This document shows, in pieces, positions 11,307 to 21,388 of a stretch of 64,000 bases of DNA; the first letter of the stretch is position 1, and each line of letters begins with the position of its first letter. The DNA lies in contig NZ_CP134152.1 in assembly GCF_032164335.1 (NCBI RefSeq), forward strand, positions 1,178,001 through 1,242,000. Reading direction: 5' to 3'. The DNA comes from Winslowiella toletana (GTDB lineage Bacteria; Pseudomonadota; Gammaproteobacteria; Enterobacterales; Enterobacteriaceae). The translations under genes and the position numbers were made by a program. The notes beneath the pieces were generated by a model. The model was not told the DNA's origin. It saw only the letters and a list, made by a program, of their open reading frames with translations, and ran no database searches.

Positions 11307-12275
11307 GTGGCACAGGACTATAGCGTTGAACAACTAAACTACGGGCGTAAAGTTCATGACTTTATGCGCTGGGATAAACTGGCTTTCACCATTTCCGGGT
11401 TGCTGTTGGTCGCTGCGGTGATCATTATGGGCGTGCGCGGATTTAACTGGGGGCTTGATTTCACCGGCGGTACAGTCATTGAAATTACCCTCGAGAAGCC
11501 TGCCGATCTGGACTCCCTGCGTGGGGCGCTGGTGAATTCCGGTTTCGCCGAACCGCAGGTGCAGAACTTTGGCAGCAGCCGTGACGTTTTGGTGCGCATG
11601 TCGCCAAATGAAGGCAATGCGGGTCAGGAGTTAGGCAGCAAGGTGGTGACGATTATCAATCAGGCGACTGAGCAAAATGCGACGGTTAAGCGTATTGAGT
11701 TCGTCGGCCCTAGCGTGGGCAGCGATCTGGCGCAGGCGGGCAGCATGGCGCTGCTGGTAGCGCTGATTGCGATTCTGATTTACGTCGGTTTCCGCTTTGA
11801 GTGGCGACTGGCGCTGGGTGCGGTATTAGCACTGGCGCACGACGTGATCATCACCATGGGTATTCTCTCGCTGTTCCATGTCGAGATTGACCTGACCATT
11901 ATTGCCTCACTGATGTCGGTTATCGGTTACTCGCTGAACGACAGTATCGTGGTATCGGACCGTATTCGTGAGAACTTCCGCAAAATCCGTCGCGGCACGC
12001 CTTACGATATCGTTAACGTCTCACTGACCCAGACGCTGAGCCGTACCATTATGACTTCCGCTACCACGTTAGTGGTGGTGCTGATGCTGTATATCTTCGG
12101 TGGCGCACTGCTGGAAGGCTTCTCGCTGACCATGCTGATTGGTGTTTCAATCGGTACCGTCTCTTCCATCTACGTCGCCTCTGCGCTGGCGTTGAAACTG
12201 GGCATGAAGCGTGAGCACATGATCCAGCAGAAAGTGGATAAAGAAGGTGCGGATCAACCGTCGATTCTGCCTTAA
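11307..12275 (+). CDS. secF: Protein translocase subunit SecF
   Basis: Partner of SecD, 322 residues with six membrane helices. [15 protein letters not shown] near residue 50 and [19 protein letters not shown] near residue 210 are the SecF signatures. The start is a GTG ([15 protein letters not shown] follows), as expected from the E. coli N terminus; the frame is open further upstream inside secD but without likeness. It ends the operon at a shared bidirectional terminator. Confidence 0.97.
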   Translation: MAQDYSVEQLNYGRKVHDFMRWDKLAFTISGLLLVAAVIIMGVRGFNWGLDFTGGTVIEITLEKPADLDSLRGALVNSGFAEPQVQNFGSSRDVLVRMSPNEGNAGQELGSKVVTIINQATEQNATVKRIEFVGPSVGSDLAQAGSMALLVALIAILIYVGFRFEWRLALGAVLALAHDVIITMGILSLFHVEIDLTIIASLMSVIGYSLNDSIVVSDRIRENFRKIRRGTPYDIVNVSLTQTLSRTIMTSATTLVVVLMLYIFGGALLEGFSLTMLIGVSIGTVSSIYVASALALKLGMKREHMIQQKVDKEGADQPSILP

Positions 12276-12296
12276 CAGCGGAACCGCACGGTTAAT

Positions 12297-12328
12297 AAAA
12301 AGCCACGCATTTGCGTGGCTTTTTTTAT
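12297..12328. terminator. Bidirectional terminator between secF and yajI
   Basis: AAAAGCCACGCA and TGCGTGGCTTTT form a 12-bp stem with a TT loop. A-rich and T-rich arms serve both convergent genes, and its end touches the yajI stop codon. Confidence 0.9.
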
Positions 12329-12903
12329 TGCGCTGGCGGCGGCGTAACCGGCGAGGTTGCCGCGGCGGGCATGACATCATGCACCCGCACGTAGCCAAGC
12401 TGTTCCGGCTGAATACCGCTTAAACGCAGTGGCACGGTAGCATCGGCTCTGGGTAGCAAAGTAGAGGGAACTTCAATCGTTTGCGACTGGCTGTCGACCG
12501 CCAGCGGTTTTCCGGTGGTCGGATCGAGTTCGCCCCATTCAACTTTAATCGTCATTGGTACCAGCCGTTGCTCGCTTGCCGCGCGGATATGTAACAGCGC
12601 GCGGGTGCCGTTGGCTTCCGCTTCGACATGACTTAATGACAGCCGCAGCTGCCCGGCATTACTTTGTAATACGACGGCGGTATTAGCTGACGGCAGTAGC
12701 CATGCGCCATTGGCTACACCATTGTTAAGCAAGCGCTGCTGCTCAAGCATCGACGCCTGATCGGTCAGCTGACGCAATTCCTGATTAAGTTTACCCACTT
12801 CATTGTGCAGTTGATTGACTGCGGGTGGCTTCGGTGCTGCGCAACCGGCCAGCATGATCACCATTGCCAGTAATGCGGGTTTGTACCGCTTATTCCTTTC
12901 CAT
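12325..12903 (-). CDS. yajI: YajI-like lipoprotein (DUF3251)
   Basis: Predicted lipoprotein of 192 residues, function unknown. The signal peptide ends in the lipobox LAGC with Cys21. A coiled-coil-like stretch (LHNEVGKLNQELRQLTDQASMLEQQ, about 32-56) follows, then a beta-rich domain and a Pro/Ala-rich tail ending PPPAQ. The layout and the phrase YVRVHDVMP match YajI as remembered from E. coli, where it also lies upstream of nrdR on the opposite strand. A GGAGG ribosome site precedes the ATG. yajD and tsx, which separate secF and yajI in E. coli, are absent. Confidence 0.85.
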   Translation of the reverse strand: MERNKRYKPALLAMVIMLAGCAAPKPPAVNQLHNEVGKLNQELRQLTDQASMLEQQRLLNNGVANGAWLLPSANTAVVLQSNAGQLRLSLSHVEAEANGTRALLHIRAASEQRLVPMTIKVEWGELDPTTGKPLAVDSQSQTIEVPSTLLPRADATVPLRLSGIQPEQLGYVRVHDVMPAAATSPVTPPPAQ

Positions 12904-13117
12904 CTCGCCTCCACGTCTCGCGATAGCTTGAAAACAGGACTGTTTCAGTTATCAGTTAAGCATAGCGGAATTTACGCCATTTCTTTTGCACTGCTGCGCG
13001 GAATGCGCAACTGAGGCAAAGTAGCCGGAAAGGCAAGGAAAGCCAAATGCGGTTATTTTGTTGAACGGCACTTCGCGCTACACTGTTGAACAATTTGCTG
13101 AATTATCAGGAAGCATC

Positions 13118-13567
13118 ATGCATTGCCCATTCTGTTCTGCTGTGGATACCAAAGTGATTGACTCCCGTCTGGTGGGTGAGGGTACTTCGGTGCGCCGCCG
13201 TCGTCAGTGTCTGGTATGTCATGAGCGCTTTACCACTTTCGAAGTGGCAGAGCTGGTGATGCCGCGTGTGGTCAAGAGCAATGATATTCGCGAACCTTTT
13301 AACGAAGATAAACTGACCAGCGGCCTGATGAAGGCACTGGAAAAGCGCCCGGTTAATTCTGATGACGTGGAAAACGCCATAAGTCATATTAAAACCCAGC
13401 TGCGCGCTACCGGCGAGCGCGAAGTGCCGAGCAAGATGATTGGCAATCTGGTAATGGACGAGCTGAAAAAGCTGGATAAAGTGGCTTACATTCGTTTTGC
13501 CTCGGTTTATCGCAGCTTTGAAGATATCCGTGAATTTGGCGAAGAGATCGCCCGCTTACAGGATTAA
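13118..13567 (+). CDS. nrdR: Transcriptional repressor NrdR
   Basis: Nucleotide-sensing repressor of ribonucleotide reductase genes. The 149 residues begin MHCPFC, with a zinc ribbon made by two CxxC pairs (CPFC and CLVC) and the RRRRQC segment, followed by an ATP-cone domain (residues ~49-139). The start is fixed by the N-terminal zinc pair. It is 3 bp upstream of ribD and probably cotranscribed. Confidence 0.97.
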   Translation: MHCPFCSAVDTKVIDSRLVGEGTSVRRRRQCLVCHERFTTFEVAELVMPRVVKSNDIREPFNEDKLTSGLMKALEKRPVNSDDVENAISHIKTQLRATGEREVPSKMIGNLVMDELKKLDKVAYIRFASVYRSFEDIREFGEEIARLQD

Positions 13568-13570
13568 GCC

Positions 13571-14674
13571 ATGCGAGATGAATTTTACATGGCCCGTGCG
13601 CTGGAGCTGGCGCGCCGGGGCAGATTTACCACCACGCCGAACCCCAATGTTGGCTGTGTGATTGTTCGTGACGGCGAGATTGTCGGTGAGGGCTGGCATC
13701 AGCGCGCCGGGGAGCCGCACGCTGAAGTGCATGCGCTGCGCATGGCCGGTGATAAAGCCAAAGGCGCGACCGCTTACGTTACGCTCGAACCCTGTAGCCA
13801 CTTTGGCCGCACGCCCCCCTGCTGTGATGCGCTGATTACTGCTGGCGTGCAGCGTGTGGTCGCCGCCATGCAGGACCCTAACCCTGAAGTGGCTGGGCGC
13901 GGGCTTTATCGTCTGAAGCAGGCGGGCATTGAGGTCAGTCATGGCCTGATGAGCCATGAAGCCGAAGCCCTTAATCGCGGCTTTCTTAAGCGTATGCGCA
14001 CCGGTTTTCCGTGGGTACAGCTTAAACTGGGTGCCTCACTGGATGGTCGCACGGCGATGGCCAGCGGCGAAAGCCAGTGGATCACCTCACCGCAGGCGCG
14101 GCGTGATGTGCAGCGACTGCGGGCGCAGAGTTCGGCGATTCTCAGCAGCAGCGCCACGGTTCTGGCAGACGATCCGTCATTGACGGTGCGCTGGGAAGAG
14201 CTGGACAGCGCCAGCCACGCAGCTTATGCCGCAGAAGATTTACATCAGCCGCTGCGGGTGATTATTGACAGTCAGAACCGCGTGACGCCACAGCACCGCC
14301 TGATTAACCTGCCGGGTAACAGCCTGCTGGCGCGTTTGCAGCCGGATCGGCAAGCCTGGCCAGAGAGCGTGGAACAGCTGAAAGTTCCGGCGCTGAATCA
14401 GCGTATCGATTTGGTCTCTTTATTAATGCTGTTGGGCAAACGTCAGGTAAATACCCTGTGGGTTGAAGCCGGAGCCAGTCTGGCAGGTGCATTGTTGACC
14501 GCTGGTGTGGTCGACGAGGTGATAGTATACCTTGCGCCAAAATTATTGGGTGACCATGCGCGCGGCCTGTGTCATCTGCCTGGGCTAACGCAACTGGCTG
14601 ATGCACCAGAATTTTCTTTTAGCGATGTCCGTCAGGTTGGGCCAGATTTGCGCCTGACGCTGAGTCCTCGCTAG
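13571..14674 (+). CDS. ribD: Bifunctional riboflavin deaminase/reductase RibD
   Basis: Catalyses the second and third steps of riboflavin synthesis: pyrimidine deamination and side-chain reduction. The N-terminal cytidine-deaminase-like domain shows the zinc site HAEVHAL and the PCSHFGRTPPCC motif. The C-terminal reductase domain, from about residue 147, contains LGASLDGRTAMASGESQWI. Total length of 367 is normal for the family. Confidence 0.97.
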   Translation: MRDEFYMARALELARRGRFTTTPNPNVGCVIVRDGEIVGEGWHQRAGEPHAEVHALRMAGDKAKGATAYVTLEPCSHFGRTPPCCDALITAGVQRVVAAMQDPNPEVAGRGLYRLKQAGIEVSHGLMSHEAEALNRGFLKRMRTGFPWVQLKLGASLDGRTAMASGESQWITSPQARRDVQRLRAQSSAILSSSATVLADDPSLTVRWEELDSASHAAYAAEDLHQPLRVIIDSQNRVTPQHRLINLPGNSLLARLQPDRQAWPESVEQLKVPALNQRIDLVSLLMLLGKRQVNTLWVEAGASLAGALLTAGVVDEVIVYLAPKLLGDHARGLCHLPGLTQLADAPEFSFSDVRQVGPDLRLTLSPR

Positions 14675-14763
14675 CGGCCTGCGGAAAAGCGGAAGCAGAC
14701 CGACGAAGAGTATGATAGAATCCGCCCCCCTGCGGGGCCAAACAGAACCCTGAAAGGACTAAT

Positions 14764-15234
14764 ATGAAGATTATCGAAGCAGCTGTTGCCACTCCCGACG
14801 CTCGCGTTGCAATTGTTATCGCGCGCTTTAACAACTTCATCAATGAAAGCCTGCTGAGCGGCGCAATTGACGCGCTGAAGCGTATCGGCCAGGTAAAAGA
14901 TGAAAATATCACTGTCGTCTGGGTTCCAGGTGCTTATGAATTACCGATTACCGCGCGTGCGCTGGCGAAAGCCGGTAAACATGACACGGTAATCGCGCTC
15001 GGCACGGTAATCCGTGGCGGCACCGCGCACTTTGAATATGTTGCTGGTGAAGCCAGCTCTGGCCTGGCAAGTGTTGCGATGAACAGCGACATTCCGGTGG
15101 CTTTCGGTGTTCTGACTACCGAAAACATCGAGCAGGCCATTGAGCGCGCCGGCACCAAAGCGGGTAACAAAGGCGCAGAAGCTGCGCTGACTGCACTCGA
15201 AATGATTAATGTATTGAAAGCCATCAAAGCCTGA
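14764..15234 (+). CDS. ribH: 6,7-dimethyl-8-ribityllumazine synthase (RibH; RibE in E. coli)
   Basis: Forms lumazine, the penultimate riboflavin precursor; the family assembles as an icosahedral 60-mer. The 156 residues match E. coli and show [18 protein letters not shown] and the active-site segment [11 protein letters not shown]. An AAAGGA site precedes the ATG. A TATGAT at 14711-14716 could mark its own promoter, but no good -35 was found. nusB follows after 20 bp. Confidence 0.96.
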   Translation: MKIIEAAVATPDARVAIVIARFNNFINESLLSGAIDALKRIGQVKDENITVVWVPGAYELPITARALAKAGKHDTVIALGTVIRGGTAHFEYVAGEASSGLASVAMNSDIPVAFGVLTTENIEQAIERAGTKAGNKGAEAALTALEMINVLKAIKA

Positions 15235-15254
15235 TTTTTTGTAAGGGGAATTTT

Positions 15255-15674
15255 GTGAAACCTGCTGCACGTCGCCGCGCCCGTGAGTGCGCTGTCCAGG
15301 CGCTTTACTCCTGGCAGCTGTCTAAAAACGACATCGCTGATGTCGAATACCAGTTTCTGGCGGAACAAGACGTCAAAGACGTCGATATCAACTATTTCCG
15401 TGAGTTAGTGGGCGGCGTTGCAACCAACAGCGCATACCTCGACGGTCTGATGAAGCCTTACCTGTCGCGTCAGCTGGAAGAGCTGGGCCAGGTGGAAAAA
15501 GCCATCCTGCGTATTTCGCTGTTTGAACTGAGTAAGCGCTCCGATGTGCCTTACAAAGTGGCCATCAATGAAGGTATCGAGCTGGCGAAAATATTTGGTG
15601 CTGAAGACAGCCACAAATTCGTCAACGGCGTACTGGATAAAGCAGGCCCGGCAATTCGCCCTAATCGCAAATAA
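15255..15674 (+). CDS. nusB: Transcription antitermination factor NusB
   Basis: RNA-binding partner of NusE (S10) in antitermination on rRNA operons. The 139 residues start at GTG after [27 protein letters not shown] at the N terminus forms the arginine-rich boxA-binding region, and ILRISLFEL and [14 protein letters not shown] are family signatures. Confidence 0.97.
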   Translation: MKPAARRRARECAVQALYSWQLSKNDIADVEYQFLAEQDVKDVDINYFRELVGGVATNSAYLDGLMKPYLSRQLEELGQVEKAILRISLFELSKRSDVPYKVAINEGIELAKIFGAEDSHKFVNGVLDKAGPAIRPNRK

Positions 15675-15681
15675 TCAATTC

Positions 15682-15707
15682 AGGCCGGTTCTCCGGCCTT
15701 TTCTTTA
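15682..15707 (+). terminator. nusB terminator
   Basis: AGGCCGG and CCGGCCT form a 7-bp stem around TTCT, followed by TTTTCTTT. Some readthrough into thiL is likely. Confidence 0.8.
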
Positions 15708-15727
15708 AGTCTTAGCGGAACGCATTT

Positions 15728-16705
15728 ATGGCATGTGGCGAATTCGAACTTATCGCACGTTATTTTAATCGTGTGACAAGCTCTCGTCGCGATGTGGAAA
15801 AAGGCATTGGCGACGACTGCGCGTTACTCAACGTAGCGGAAAAACAAACCCTCGCAATAAGCACTGACACGCTGGTTGAAGGCATTCACTTTTTACGTGA
15901 TATCCATCCTGCTGATTTAGGTTATAAAGCGCTGGCGGTGAATCTGAGCGATCTGGCGGCAATGGGCGCCGATCCGGCGTGGTTAACGCTGGCGATCACC
16001 CTGCCGGAAGTTGATGAAAGCTGGCTGAAAGCCTTCAGCGACAGCCTGTTTGAGCTGCTGGATTACTACGATATGCAGCTGATTGGCGGGGATACCACCC
16101 GCGGCCCGCGCAGCCTGACCTTGGGTATTCATGGTCTGGTGCCGGTGGGTCGAGCGCTGAAACGTTCTGGTGCGCGTCCCGGTGACTGGATCTATGTAAC
16201 CGGTACGCTGGGCGACAGTGCGGCGGGTCTGGCGCTGTTACAGCATCATATTCGCATCGCCGATCCTGCTGCCTGTGAAGCGCTGATCAAACGTCATTTG
16301 CGTCCGATGCCGCGTGTGCTGCAAGGTCAGGCGCTGCGCGATCTGGCCAGCTCGGCGATTGATATCTCTGACGGGCTGATGTCAGATCTGGGGCATATCC
16401 TGAAAGCCAGTGACTGCGGCGCACGGATCAATCTCGATGCGCTGCCGCTGTCGCCGGTACTGGTCGACAATATTGAGATGCAGCAGGCGCTGCGCTGGGC
16501 ATTAACCGGTGGCGAAGATTACGAGTTGTGCTTTACCGTGCCGGAAATTAACCGCGGTGCGCTGGATGTGGCGCTGGGTCATCATGGCGTGCCCTATACC
16601 TGTATTGGTCAGATTGCACCGGTTTCGGAAGGGGTGAAGCTGATGGAGCAGGGCAAAGCCGTTGAGTTTGATTTGAAAGGATTCGACCATTTTGCCGCGC
16701 GCTAA
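15728..16705 (+). CDS. thiL: Thiamine-monophosphate kinase ThiL
   Basis: Phosphorylates thiamine monophosphate to the active cofactor thiamine pyrophosphate. The 325 residues open with [10 protein letters not shown] and show the GIGDDCALL and [17 protein letters not shown] motifs, then [11 protein letters not shown] near residue 259, all typical of the AIR-synthase-like fold. The last codons (KGFDHFAAR) overlap, in the +1 frame, a scar of pgpA, which in E. coli overlaps the end of thiL. Confidence 0.97.
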   Translation: MACGEFELIARYFNRVTSSRRDVEKGIGDDCALLNVAEKQTLAISTDTLVEGIHFLRDIHPADLGYKALAVNLSDLAAMGADPAWLTLAITLPEVDESWLKAFSDSLFELLDYYDMQLIGGDTTRGPRSLTLGIHGLVPVGRALKRSGARPGDWIYVTGTLGDSAAGLALLQHHIRIADPAACEALIKRHLRPMPRVLQGQALRDLASSAIDISDGLMSDLGHILKASDCGARINLDALPLSPVLVDNIEMQQALRWALTGGEDYELCFTVPEINRGALDVALGHHGVPYTCIGQIAPVSEGVKLMEQGKAVEFDLKGFDHFAAR

Positions 16706-16751
16706 AGCGGCGGCAATCTTTAAACCTTCAGGTCACCACCGGCCGTTATAA
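16683..16751 (+). pseudogene. pgpA: Deletion scar of pgpA (phosphatidylglycerophosphatase A)
   Basis: In the +1 frame relative to the end of thiL, this stretch reads [12 protein letters not shown], then KPSGHHRPL and a stop. From memory, E. coli PgpA begins MTILPRHK, with its ATG overlapping the thiL tail, and ends near GHHWPL. Here the start codon is changed to TCG and about 150 codons between the two ends are missing. The simplest reading is an internal deletion that removed the catalytic gene and left both ends. PgpB and PgpC could supply the activity elsewhere in the genome (inference). The alignment rests on short matches and memory. Confidence 0.6.
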
Positions 16752-16760
16752 TCATCGTAT

Positions 16761-16794
16761 TGTGACTCCCTTACTCTGTGAGGGAGTGAGCACA
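16761..16794 (+). terminator. Hairpin after the thiL/pgpA scar
   Basis: ACTCCCT and AGGGAGT form a 7-bp stem with a 9-base loop; TGTG and CACA can pair outside it. There is no clear T run, so termination is uncertain. Confidence 0.4.
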
Positions 16795-16950
16795 TTATTC
16801 AGAGATCAAACACTTTCCTCCCCTTGATGATATTTTCAATGATTTACCATAGTGACTATTGAGTAACGTTACTAGATCTGGTTATGATTCTGCCAGAAAG
16901 GAGACGCCTTTCTTTAATTCGATGGATAACCAGATAACAAGGACAGTAAC

Positions 16951-17472
16951 ATGCGTAAAGCAACGCTCATCTTATCTTTAGCAGCCTTATTGGCTGTCAA
17001 CACCTCAGCCAAAGCCGAAAGTAACCATACGTTTTCTGCCGGTTACGCCTCAAACGATTTTCTCAATTCCAAAGGCTTTAACACCAAATATATCTATGAC
17101 AACAGCGATTTACCCGTCGGCTGGGCTGGCTCATTCACCAGTACCTGGAACGAGCAGGATATGGGCTTTAGCAAAATGAAGTTCAATTATTATTCGCTGA
17201 CCACGGGTCCGGCACTGCGCGTGGCTGATTTTGTCACGCTGTATGCGTTGGCCGGGGCAAGTAAAGGGCAACTGTCATACAGTCACAGTGACGCGAAAAG
17301 TGATACTTACGGCTTTACCTGGGGCCTGGGTGTTCAGGTTGATTTGATACAAAATCTGGTGCTGGATGCCGGTTACGAGCGTAGTAGCCTGGCACCGAGA
17401 AAGAGCTATGATAAAGACGATAAACGCACCCAGATGAATGTCTGGACAGTGGGTGTGGGTTACCGTTTCTGA
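16951..17472 (+). CDS. Ail/OmpX/Lom-family outer-membrane protein
   Basis: Predicted 8-stranded outer-membrane beta-barrel of 173 residues. A signal peptide (cleavage likely after SAKA, residue 23) is followed by alternating-hydrophobicity strands and a C-terminal Phe in GVGYRF, the signal for outer-membrane insertion. FSAGYA, VTLYALAGASKG and LDAGYERSS match the Ail/OmpX layout. Members serve in adhesion, complement resistance or stress; the role here is unknown. It stands exactly where pgpA would end and has no counterpart in E. coli between thiL and yajO. An AAGGA site lies before the ATG. A 12-bp palindrome AGTAACGTTACT lies at 16862-16873 upstream and could be an operator. Confidence 0.75.
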   Translation: MRKATLILSLAALLAVNTSAKAESNHTFSAGYASNDFLNSKGFNTKYIYDNSDLPVGWAGSFTSTWNEQDMGFSKMKFNYYSLTTGPALRVADFVTLYALAGASKGQLSYSHSDAKSDTYGFTWGLGVQVDLIQNLVLDAGYERSSLAPRKSYDKDDKRTQMNVWTVGVGYRF

Positions 17473-17488
17473 TCGTGATGGCTCGCAC

Positions 17489-17508
17489 GGGCGGCGTCAG
17501 CGCCGCCC
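17489..17508. terminator. GC-rich hairpin between the porin gene and yajO
   Basis: GGGCGGCG and CGCCGCCC form an 8-bp perfect stem around TCAG between convergent genes. No T run follows on either side, so it may be a terminator stem or a repeat (similar hairpins at 23315, 25516 and 33842). Confidence 0.55.
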
Positions 17509-17528
17509 TGAAATTGAGTGGCATGCAG

Positions 17529-18503
17529 CTACTCAAACCCCACTAAATGGTGCGGATGATAAACCGTTTCCAGCTCGGCAATCTCTTCACTGCTGAGTTC
17601 CACATCCACGGCTTTAACTAAATCTTCCAGCTGTCCGGCGCGTGAAGCGCCGATAATTGGCGCGGTGACGGCCGGTTTACTCAGCATCCACGCCAGCGCG
17701 ATTTGCGCCCGGCTGACGCCTCTAGCCTCTGCAATGACTGCAACGCGTTCAGCGATGGCCGCATCGTTCTCTTCACTCTGATTATACAGGGTATTGCCAT
17801 ACTCATCCGATACCGAACGCGCGGTAGTTTCACCCCACGGGCGGGTCAAACGGCCGCGCGCCAGTGGGCTCCAGGGCAATACGGCGATATTTTCTGCCTG
17901 GCAAAGTGGATGCATTTCGCGCTCTTCTTCGCGCTGAATCAGATTGTACTGATCCTGCATGGAAGCAAAACGCGTCCAGCCGTGCAGATCGGCGGTATAC
18001 AGCGCTTTGGCAAACTGCCAGGCGTACATTGATGAAGCACCGATGTGGCGCGCTTTACCGGCTTTTACCACCTCATGCAGCGCTTCCAGCGTCTCTTCCA
18101 GCGGGGTGTGATAGTCCCAGCGGTGAATTTGCAGCAGATCGACATAATCCATACCGAGCCGCGACAGGCTGTCATCAATCGACTGCAGAATATTTTTTCG
18201 CGACAGACCGCCGGGCAGATTACTCATTGGAAAATAGACTTTAGTGGCGACAACGATCTCGTCACGACGAGCATAGTCACGCAGTGCGCGTCCAACAATC
18301 TCTTCGCTACTGCCATCAGAGTAGCTATTAGCGGTATCGAAGAAGTTGATACCGGCTTCCAGCGCCTGCTTGATTAGCGGCCTGCTGCTCTCTTCCGGTA
18401 ATGTCCACGCGTGCTTGCCGCGTTCGGGCTCGCCATAGGTCATACAGCCCAGGCAGAGACGGGAAACCTGCAGATCGGTGCTGCCTAATTGGATGGTTTT
18501 CAT
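17529..18503 (-). CDS. yajO: Aldo/keto reductase YajO
   Basis: NADPH-dependent aldo/keto reductase of 324 residues, linked in E. coli to xylulose-derived and thiamine-related metabolism. Family motifs include the N-terminal GSTDLQVSRLCLGCMTYG, FFDTANSYSDGSSEE with catalytic Asp and Tyr, DYVDLLQIHRWD, and the late IAWMLSKPAVTAPIIGASRAGQLED cofactor region. It lies downstream of dxs in the same orientation, as in E. coli, with a 97-bp gap that holds a GC-rich hairpin. Confidence 0.93.
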   Translation of the reverse strand: MKTIQLGSTDLQVSRLCLGCMTYGEPERGKHAWTLPEESSRPLIKQALEAGINFFDTANSYSDGSSEEIVGRALRDYARRDEIVVATKVYFPMSNLPGGLSRKNILQSIDDSLSRLGMDYVDLLQIHRWDYHTPLEETLEALHEVVKAGKARHIGASSMYAWQFAKALYTADLHGWTRFASMQDQYNLIQREEEREMHPLCQAENIAVLPWSPLARGRLTRPWGETTARSVSDEYGNTLYNQSEENDAAIAERVAVIAEARGVSRAQIALAWMLSKPAVTAPIIGASRAGQLEDLVKAVDVELSSEEIAELETVYHPHHLVGFE

Positions 18504-18570
18504 AAGTGCTCCTGCTATTCAGCTTACGGGCTTTCCAGCCAGATGATTTTTATAAGCATAGCAGGTGAGA

Positions 18571-18590
18571 CGCTCCCCGAACGGGGAGCG
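18571..18590 (-). terminator. Hairpin after dxs
   Basis: CGCTCCCCG and CGGGGAGCG form a 9-bp stem with a very short loop, 10 bp past the dxs stop. No strong T run follows on the minus strand. Confidence 0.5.
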
Positions 18591-18600
18591 CATTGACAGG

Positions 18601-20466
18601 TTACTGTGCCAGCCAGCTGGCGATTTGTGCGCGAATACCCTCGGCATCCAGCTGGAAATCATGACGCACTTCATCCTGGGTGCCTTGCGGAATAAACCGA
18701 TCCGGCAGACCAATATTCAGCACCGGCACCGGGCGACGTTTAGCCATCAGCAGCTCGTTAACGCCGCTGCCCGCACCGCCTTTGATTGCGCCTTCCTCCA
18801 GCGTAATCAGCGATTCGTGGCTGGCAGCCAGCTCAAGAATCAATGCCTCATCCAGCGGTTTAACAAAACGCATATCGACCAGAGTGGCATTCAGCGCTTC
18901 GGCGGCGGCCTGCGCTTCCGGCAGCAGCGTACCGAAGTTCAGAATCGCCAGCTTTTCACCGCTGCGTTTCTTCACGCCTTTACCCAGTGGCAGCCCGGCC
19001 AGAGGTTCCAGCGTTGCGCCGGTGCCGTTACCACGTGGATAACGCACTGCGCTCGGGCCATCATTGTAGTGGAAGCCGGTATACAGCATCTGACGACACT
19101 CATTTTCATCGCTCGGCGTCATAATCAGCATGTCGGGAATACAACGCAGGAAAGCGATATCGAACGCGCCCTGGTGGGTTTGCCCGTCGGCACCGACAAT
19201 GCCGCCGCGATCAATGGCAAACAGTACCGGTAATTTCTGGATCGCCACATCGTGAATGAGCTGATCGTAAGCGCGTTGCAGGAAGGTAGAGTAGATCGCG
19301 ACCACCGGCTTATAGCCACCAATCGCCAGCCCTGCAGCAAAGGTCACCGCATGCTGTTCCGCAATTGCCACATCAAAATATTGTCCAGGATAGTTGCGGG
19401 AAAACTCAACCATTCCCGAGCCTTCACGCATCGCTGGCGTCACCGCCATTAATTTAGCGTCGTCAGCGGCGGTTTCGTTCAGCCAGTTACCGAAAATCTT
19501 CGAGTAGCTTGGCAGTCCTTCCGCGCTTTTTGGCAGCAGGCCGCTGGCCGGATCGAATTTCGGAACCGCATGCCAGCTAATCGGATCTTTTTCAGCCGGT
19601 GCGTAGCCTTTGCCTTTTTTGGTCATAATATGCAGGAACTGCGGGCCTTTCAGGTCACGCATATTCTTCAGCGTATTCACCAGCGCCAGCACATCATGGC
19701 CGTCAACCGGACCGATATAGTTGAAGCCGAGCTCTTCAAACAGCGTACCCGGCACCACCATACCTTTCAGATGCTCTTCGGTGCGTTTCACCAGCTCTTT
19801 GATCGGTGGCAGACCGTCCAGCACTTTTTTGCCGCTCTCACGCAAGCGCGAGTAGGTTTTGCCGGAGAGGATCTGCGCCAGGCGATTGTTCAGTGCGCCA
19901 ACGTTTTCTGAAATCGACATTTCGTTGTCGTTCAGCACCACCAGTAAATCGGCTTTGATATCGCCTGCATGGTTCATCGCTTCAAAAGCCATGCCGGCAG
20001 TGATGGCACCATCGCCAATCACGCAGGCGGTACGGCGGCCTTTACCTTCTTTGCCAGCTGCCACGGCCATGCCGAGACCTGCACTGATCGAGGTGGAAGA
20101 GTGGCCGACGCACAGCACGTCGAATTCGCTCTCTTCACGCCACGGGAAAGGGTGTAAACCGTTTTTCTGCCGGATGGTGCCGATACGATCGCGACGTCCG
20201 GTCAGGATTTTGTGCGGGTAAGCCTGATGGCCAACGTCCCACACCAGGTGATCGAACGGCGTGTTGTAGACATAGTGCAATGCCACCGTAAGCTCTACCA
20301 CGCCAAGGCCGGAAGCAAAATGTCCGCTGGAGCGGCTTACGCTGTCGAGCAAATATTGCCGCAGCTCATCACACAGCTTCGGCAGGCTCTCTTTCGGTAA
20401 CAAACGTAACTCTTGCACCGAACTTGCCAGAGCTAATGTCGGGTATTTTGCAATATCAAAACTCAT
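18601..20466 (-). CDS. dxs: 1-deoxy-D-xylulose-5-phosphate synthase Dxs
   Basis: First enzyme of the MEP isoprenoid pathway, condensing pyruvate and glyceraldehyde 3-phosphate with thiamine pyrophosphate; its product also feeds thiamine and pyridoxine synthesis. The 621 residues start [13 protein letters not shown], with the start fixed by homology. Motifs include [15 protein letters not shown] and SGHFASGLG segments near the N terminus, the thiamine pyrophosphate site [21 protein letters not shown], and the transketolase central segment [17 protein letters not shown]. It lies 19 bp after ispA, in the operon xseB-ispA-dxs. Confidence 0.98.
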   Translation of the reverse strand: MSFDIAKYPTLALASSVQELRLLPKESLPKLCDELRQYLLDSVSRSSGHFASGLGVVELTVALHYVYNTPFDHLVWDVGHQAYPHKILTGRRDRIGTIRQKNGLHPFPWREESEFDVLCVGHSSTSISAGLGMAVAAGKEGKGRRTACVIGDGAITAGMAFEAMNHAGDIKADLLVVLNDNEMSISENVGALNNRLAQILSGKTYSRLRESGKKVLDGLPPIKELVKRTEEHLKGMVVPGTLFEELGFNYIGPVDGHDVLALVNTLKNMRDLKGPQFLHIMTKKGKGYAPAEKDPISWHAVPKFDPASGLLPKSAEGLPSYSKIFGNWLNETAADDAKLMAVTPAMREGSGMVEFSRNYPGQYFDVAIAEQHAVTFAAGLAIGGYKPVVAIYSTFLQRAYDQLIHDVAIQKLPVLFAIDRGGIVGADGQTHQGAFDIAFLRCIPDMLIMTPSDENECRQMLYTGFHYNDGPSAVRYPRGNGTGATLEPLAGLPLGKGVKKRSGEKLAILNFGTLLPEAQAAAEALNATLVDMRFVKPLDEALILELAASHESLITLEEGAIKGGAGSGVNELLMAKRRPVPVLNIGLPDRFIPQGTQDEVRHDFQLDAEGIRAQIASWLAQ

Positions 20467-20485
20467 CAGAGACTCATCGTGGCAG

Positions 20486-21388
20486 TTATTTATCGCGTTC
20501 AATTATGAAACTTGCTAACGCTTGTAATGACGTTGTATTAAATGATTGCGCAGCAAGCGTTTCCAGAGCGCTGAGCGACTCCTGATAGAGGTCCCAGGCC
20601 TTTGAGCGGGCATTTTCCAGCCCCATTAACGCCGGATAGGTACTTTTACCTAAATCCTGGTCGGCACCCTGACGTTTGCCCAGCACGGCGGTGTCCCCGA
20701 CCACATCCAGAATATCGTCCTGAACCTGGAAGGCTAAGCCGACCGCATTGGCATAGCGATCGAGCGCAGGCATCGCCTGGCGTCCACGTTCACCTGCGGT
20801 TAATGCACCTAAGCGCACGGCGGAGCGGATCAACGCGCCAGTTTTATGGCGATGAATCTGCTCCAGTGCGGTTAAATCAATTTGCTTACCTTCGGCTGCC
20901 AGATCAAGCGCCTGACCGCCGCACATTCCAGCCACACCGCTGGCCTGCGCCAGTTCAGAGATCATCGCAATACGATCCACGGCGCTGACTCCCGGCATTG
21001 GTTGATCTGCGAGGATGGTAAACGCCAGTGTTTGCAGGGCATCGCCCGCCAGAATCGCCGTCTCTTCACCGAATTTAATATGACAGGTGGGTTGACCACG
21101 ACGCAGGCTGTCGTTGTCCATTGCCGGTAGATCGTCGTGGATCAGGGAGTATGCATGAATACATTCCACCGCCGCCGCTGGGGCATCCAGGCTGGCCGGG
21201 TCGGCTTTTAACATCTCACCGGTCGCGTAAACCAGAAACGGACGTAATCTTTTGCCGCCCAATAATGCGCCATATTCCATGGCCTTCACCAGAGGAGAAC
21301 TCTGAAAAGGCAGTGGCGCCAGCATGCGGCTCAGCGCGCCATTTACGCGCTGGTGATAGGCATCAAGTAAACTGGCGAAATCCATCAT
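20486..21388 (-). CDS. ispA: Farnesyl diphosphate synthase IspA
   Basis: Condenses isopentenyl diphosphate units to C15 farnesyl diphosphate. The 300 residues carry the first Asp-rich motif DDLPAMD, the second DDILD in [13 protein letters not shown], and [12 protein letters not shown]. The first ATG overlaps the xseB stop (ATGA), implying translational coupling; a second ATG directly follows and matches the E. coli N terminus MDF. Confidence 0.97.
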   Translation of the reverse strand: MMDFASLLDAYHQRVNGALSRMLAPLPFQSSPLVKAMEYGALLGGKRLRPFLVYATGEMLKADPASLDAPAAAVECIHAYSLIHDDLPAMDNDSLRRGQPTCHIKFGEETAILAGDALQTLAFTILADQPMPGVSAVDRIAMISELAQASGVAGMCGGQALDLAAEGKQIDLTALEQIHRHKTGALIRSAVRLGALTAGERGRQAMPALDRYANAVGLAFQVQDDILDVVGDTAVLGKRQGADQDLGKSTYPALMGLENARSKAWDLYQESLSALETLAAQSFNTTSLQALASFIIERDK

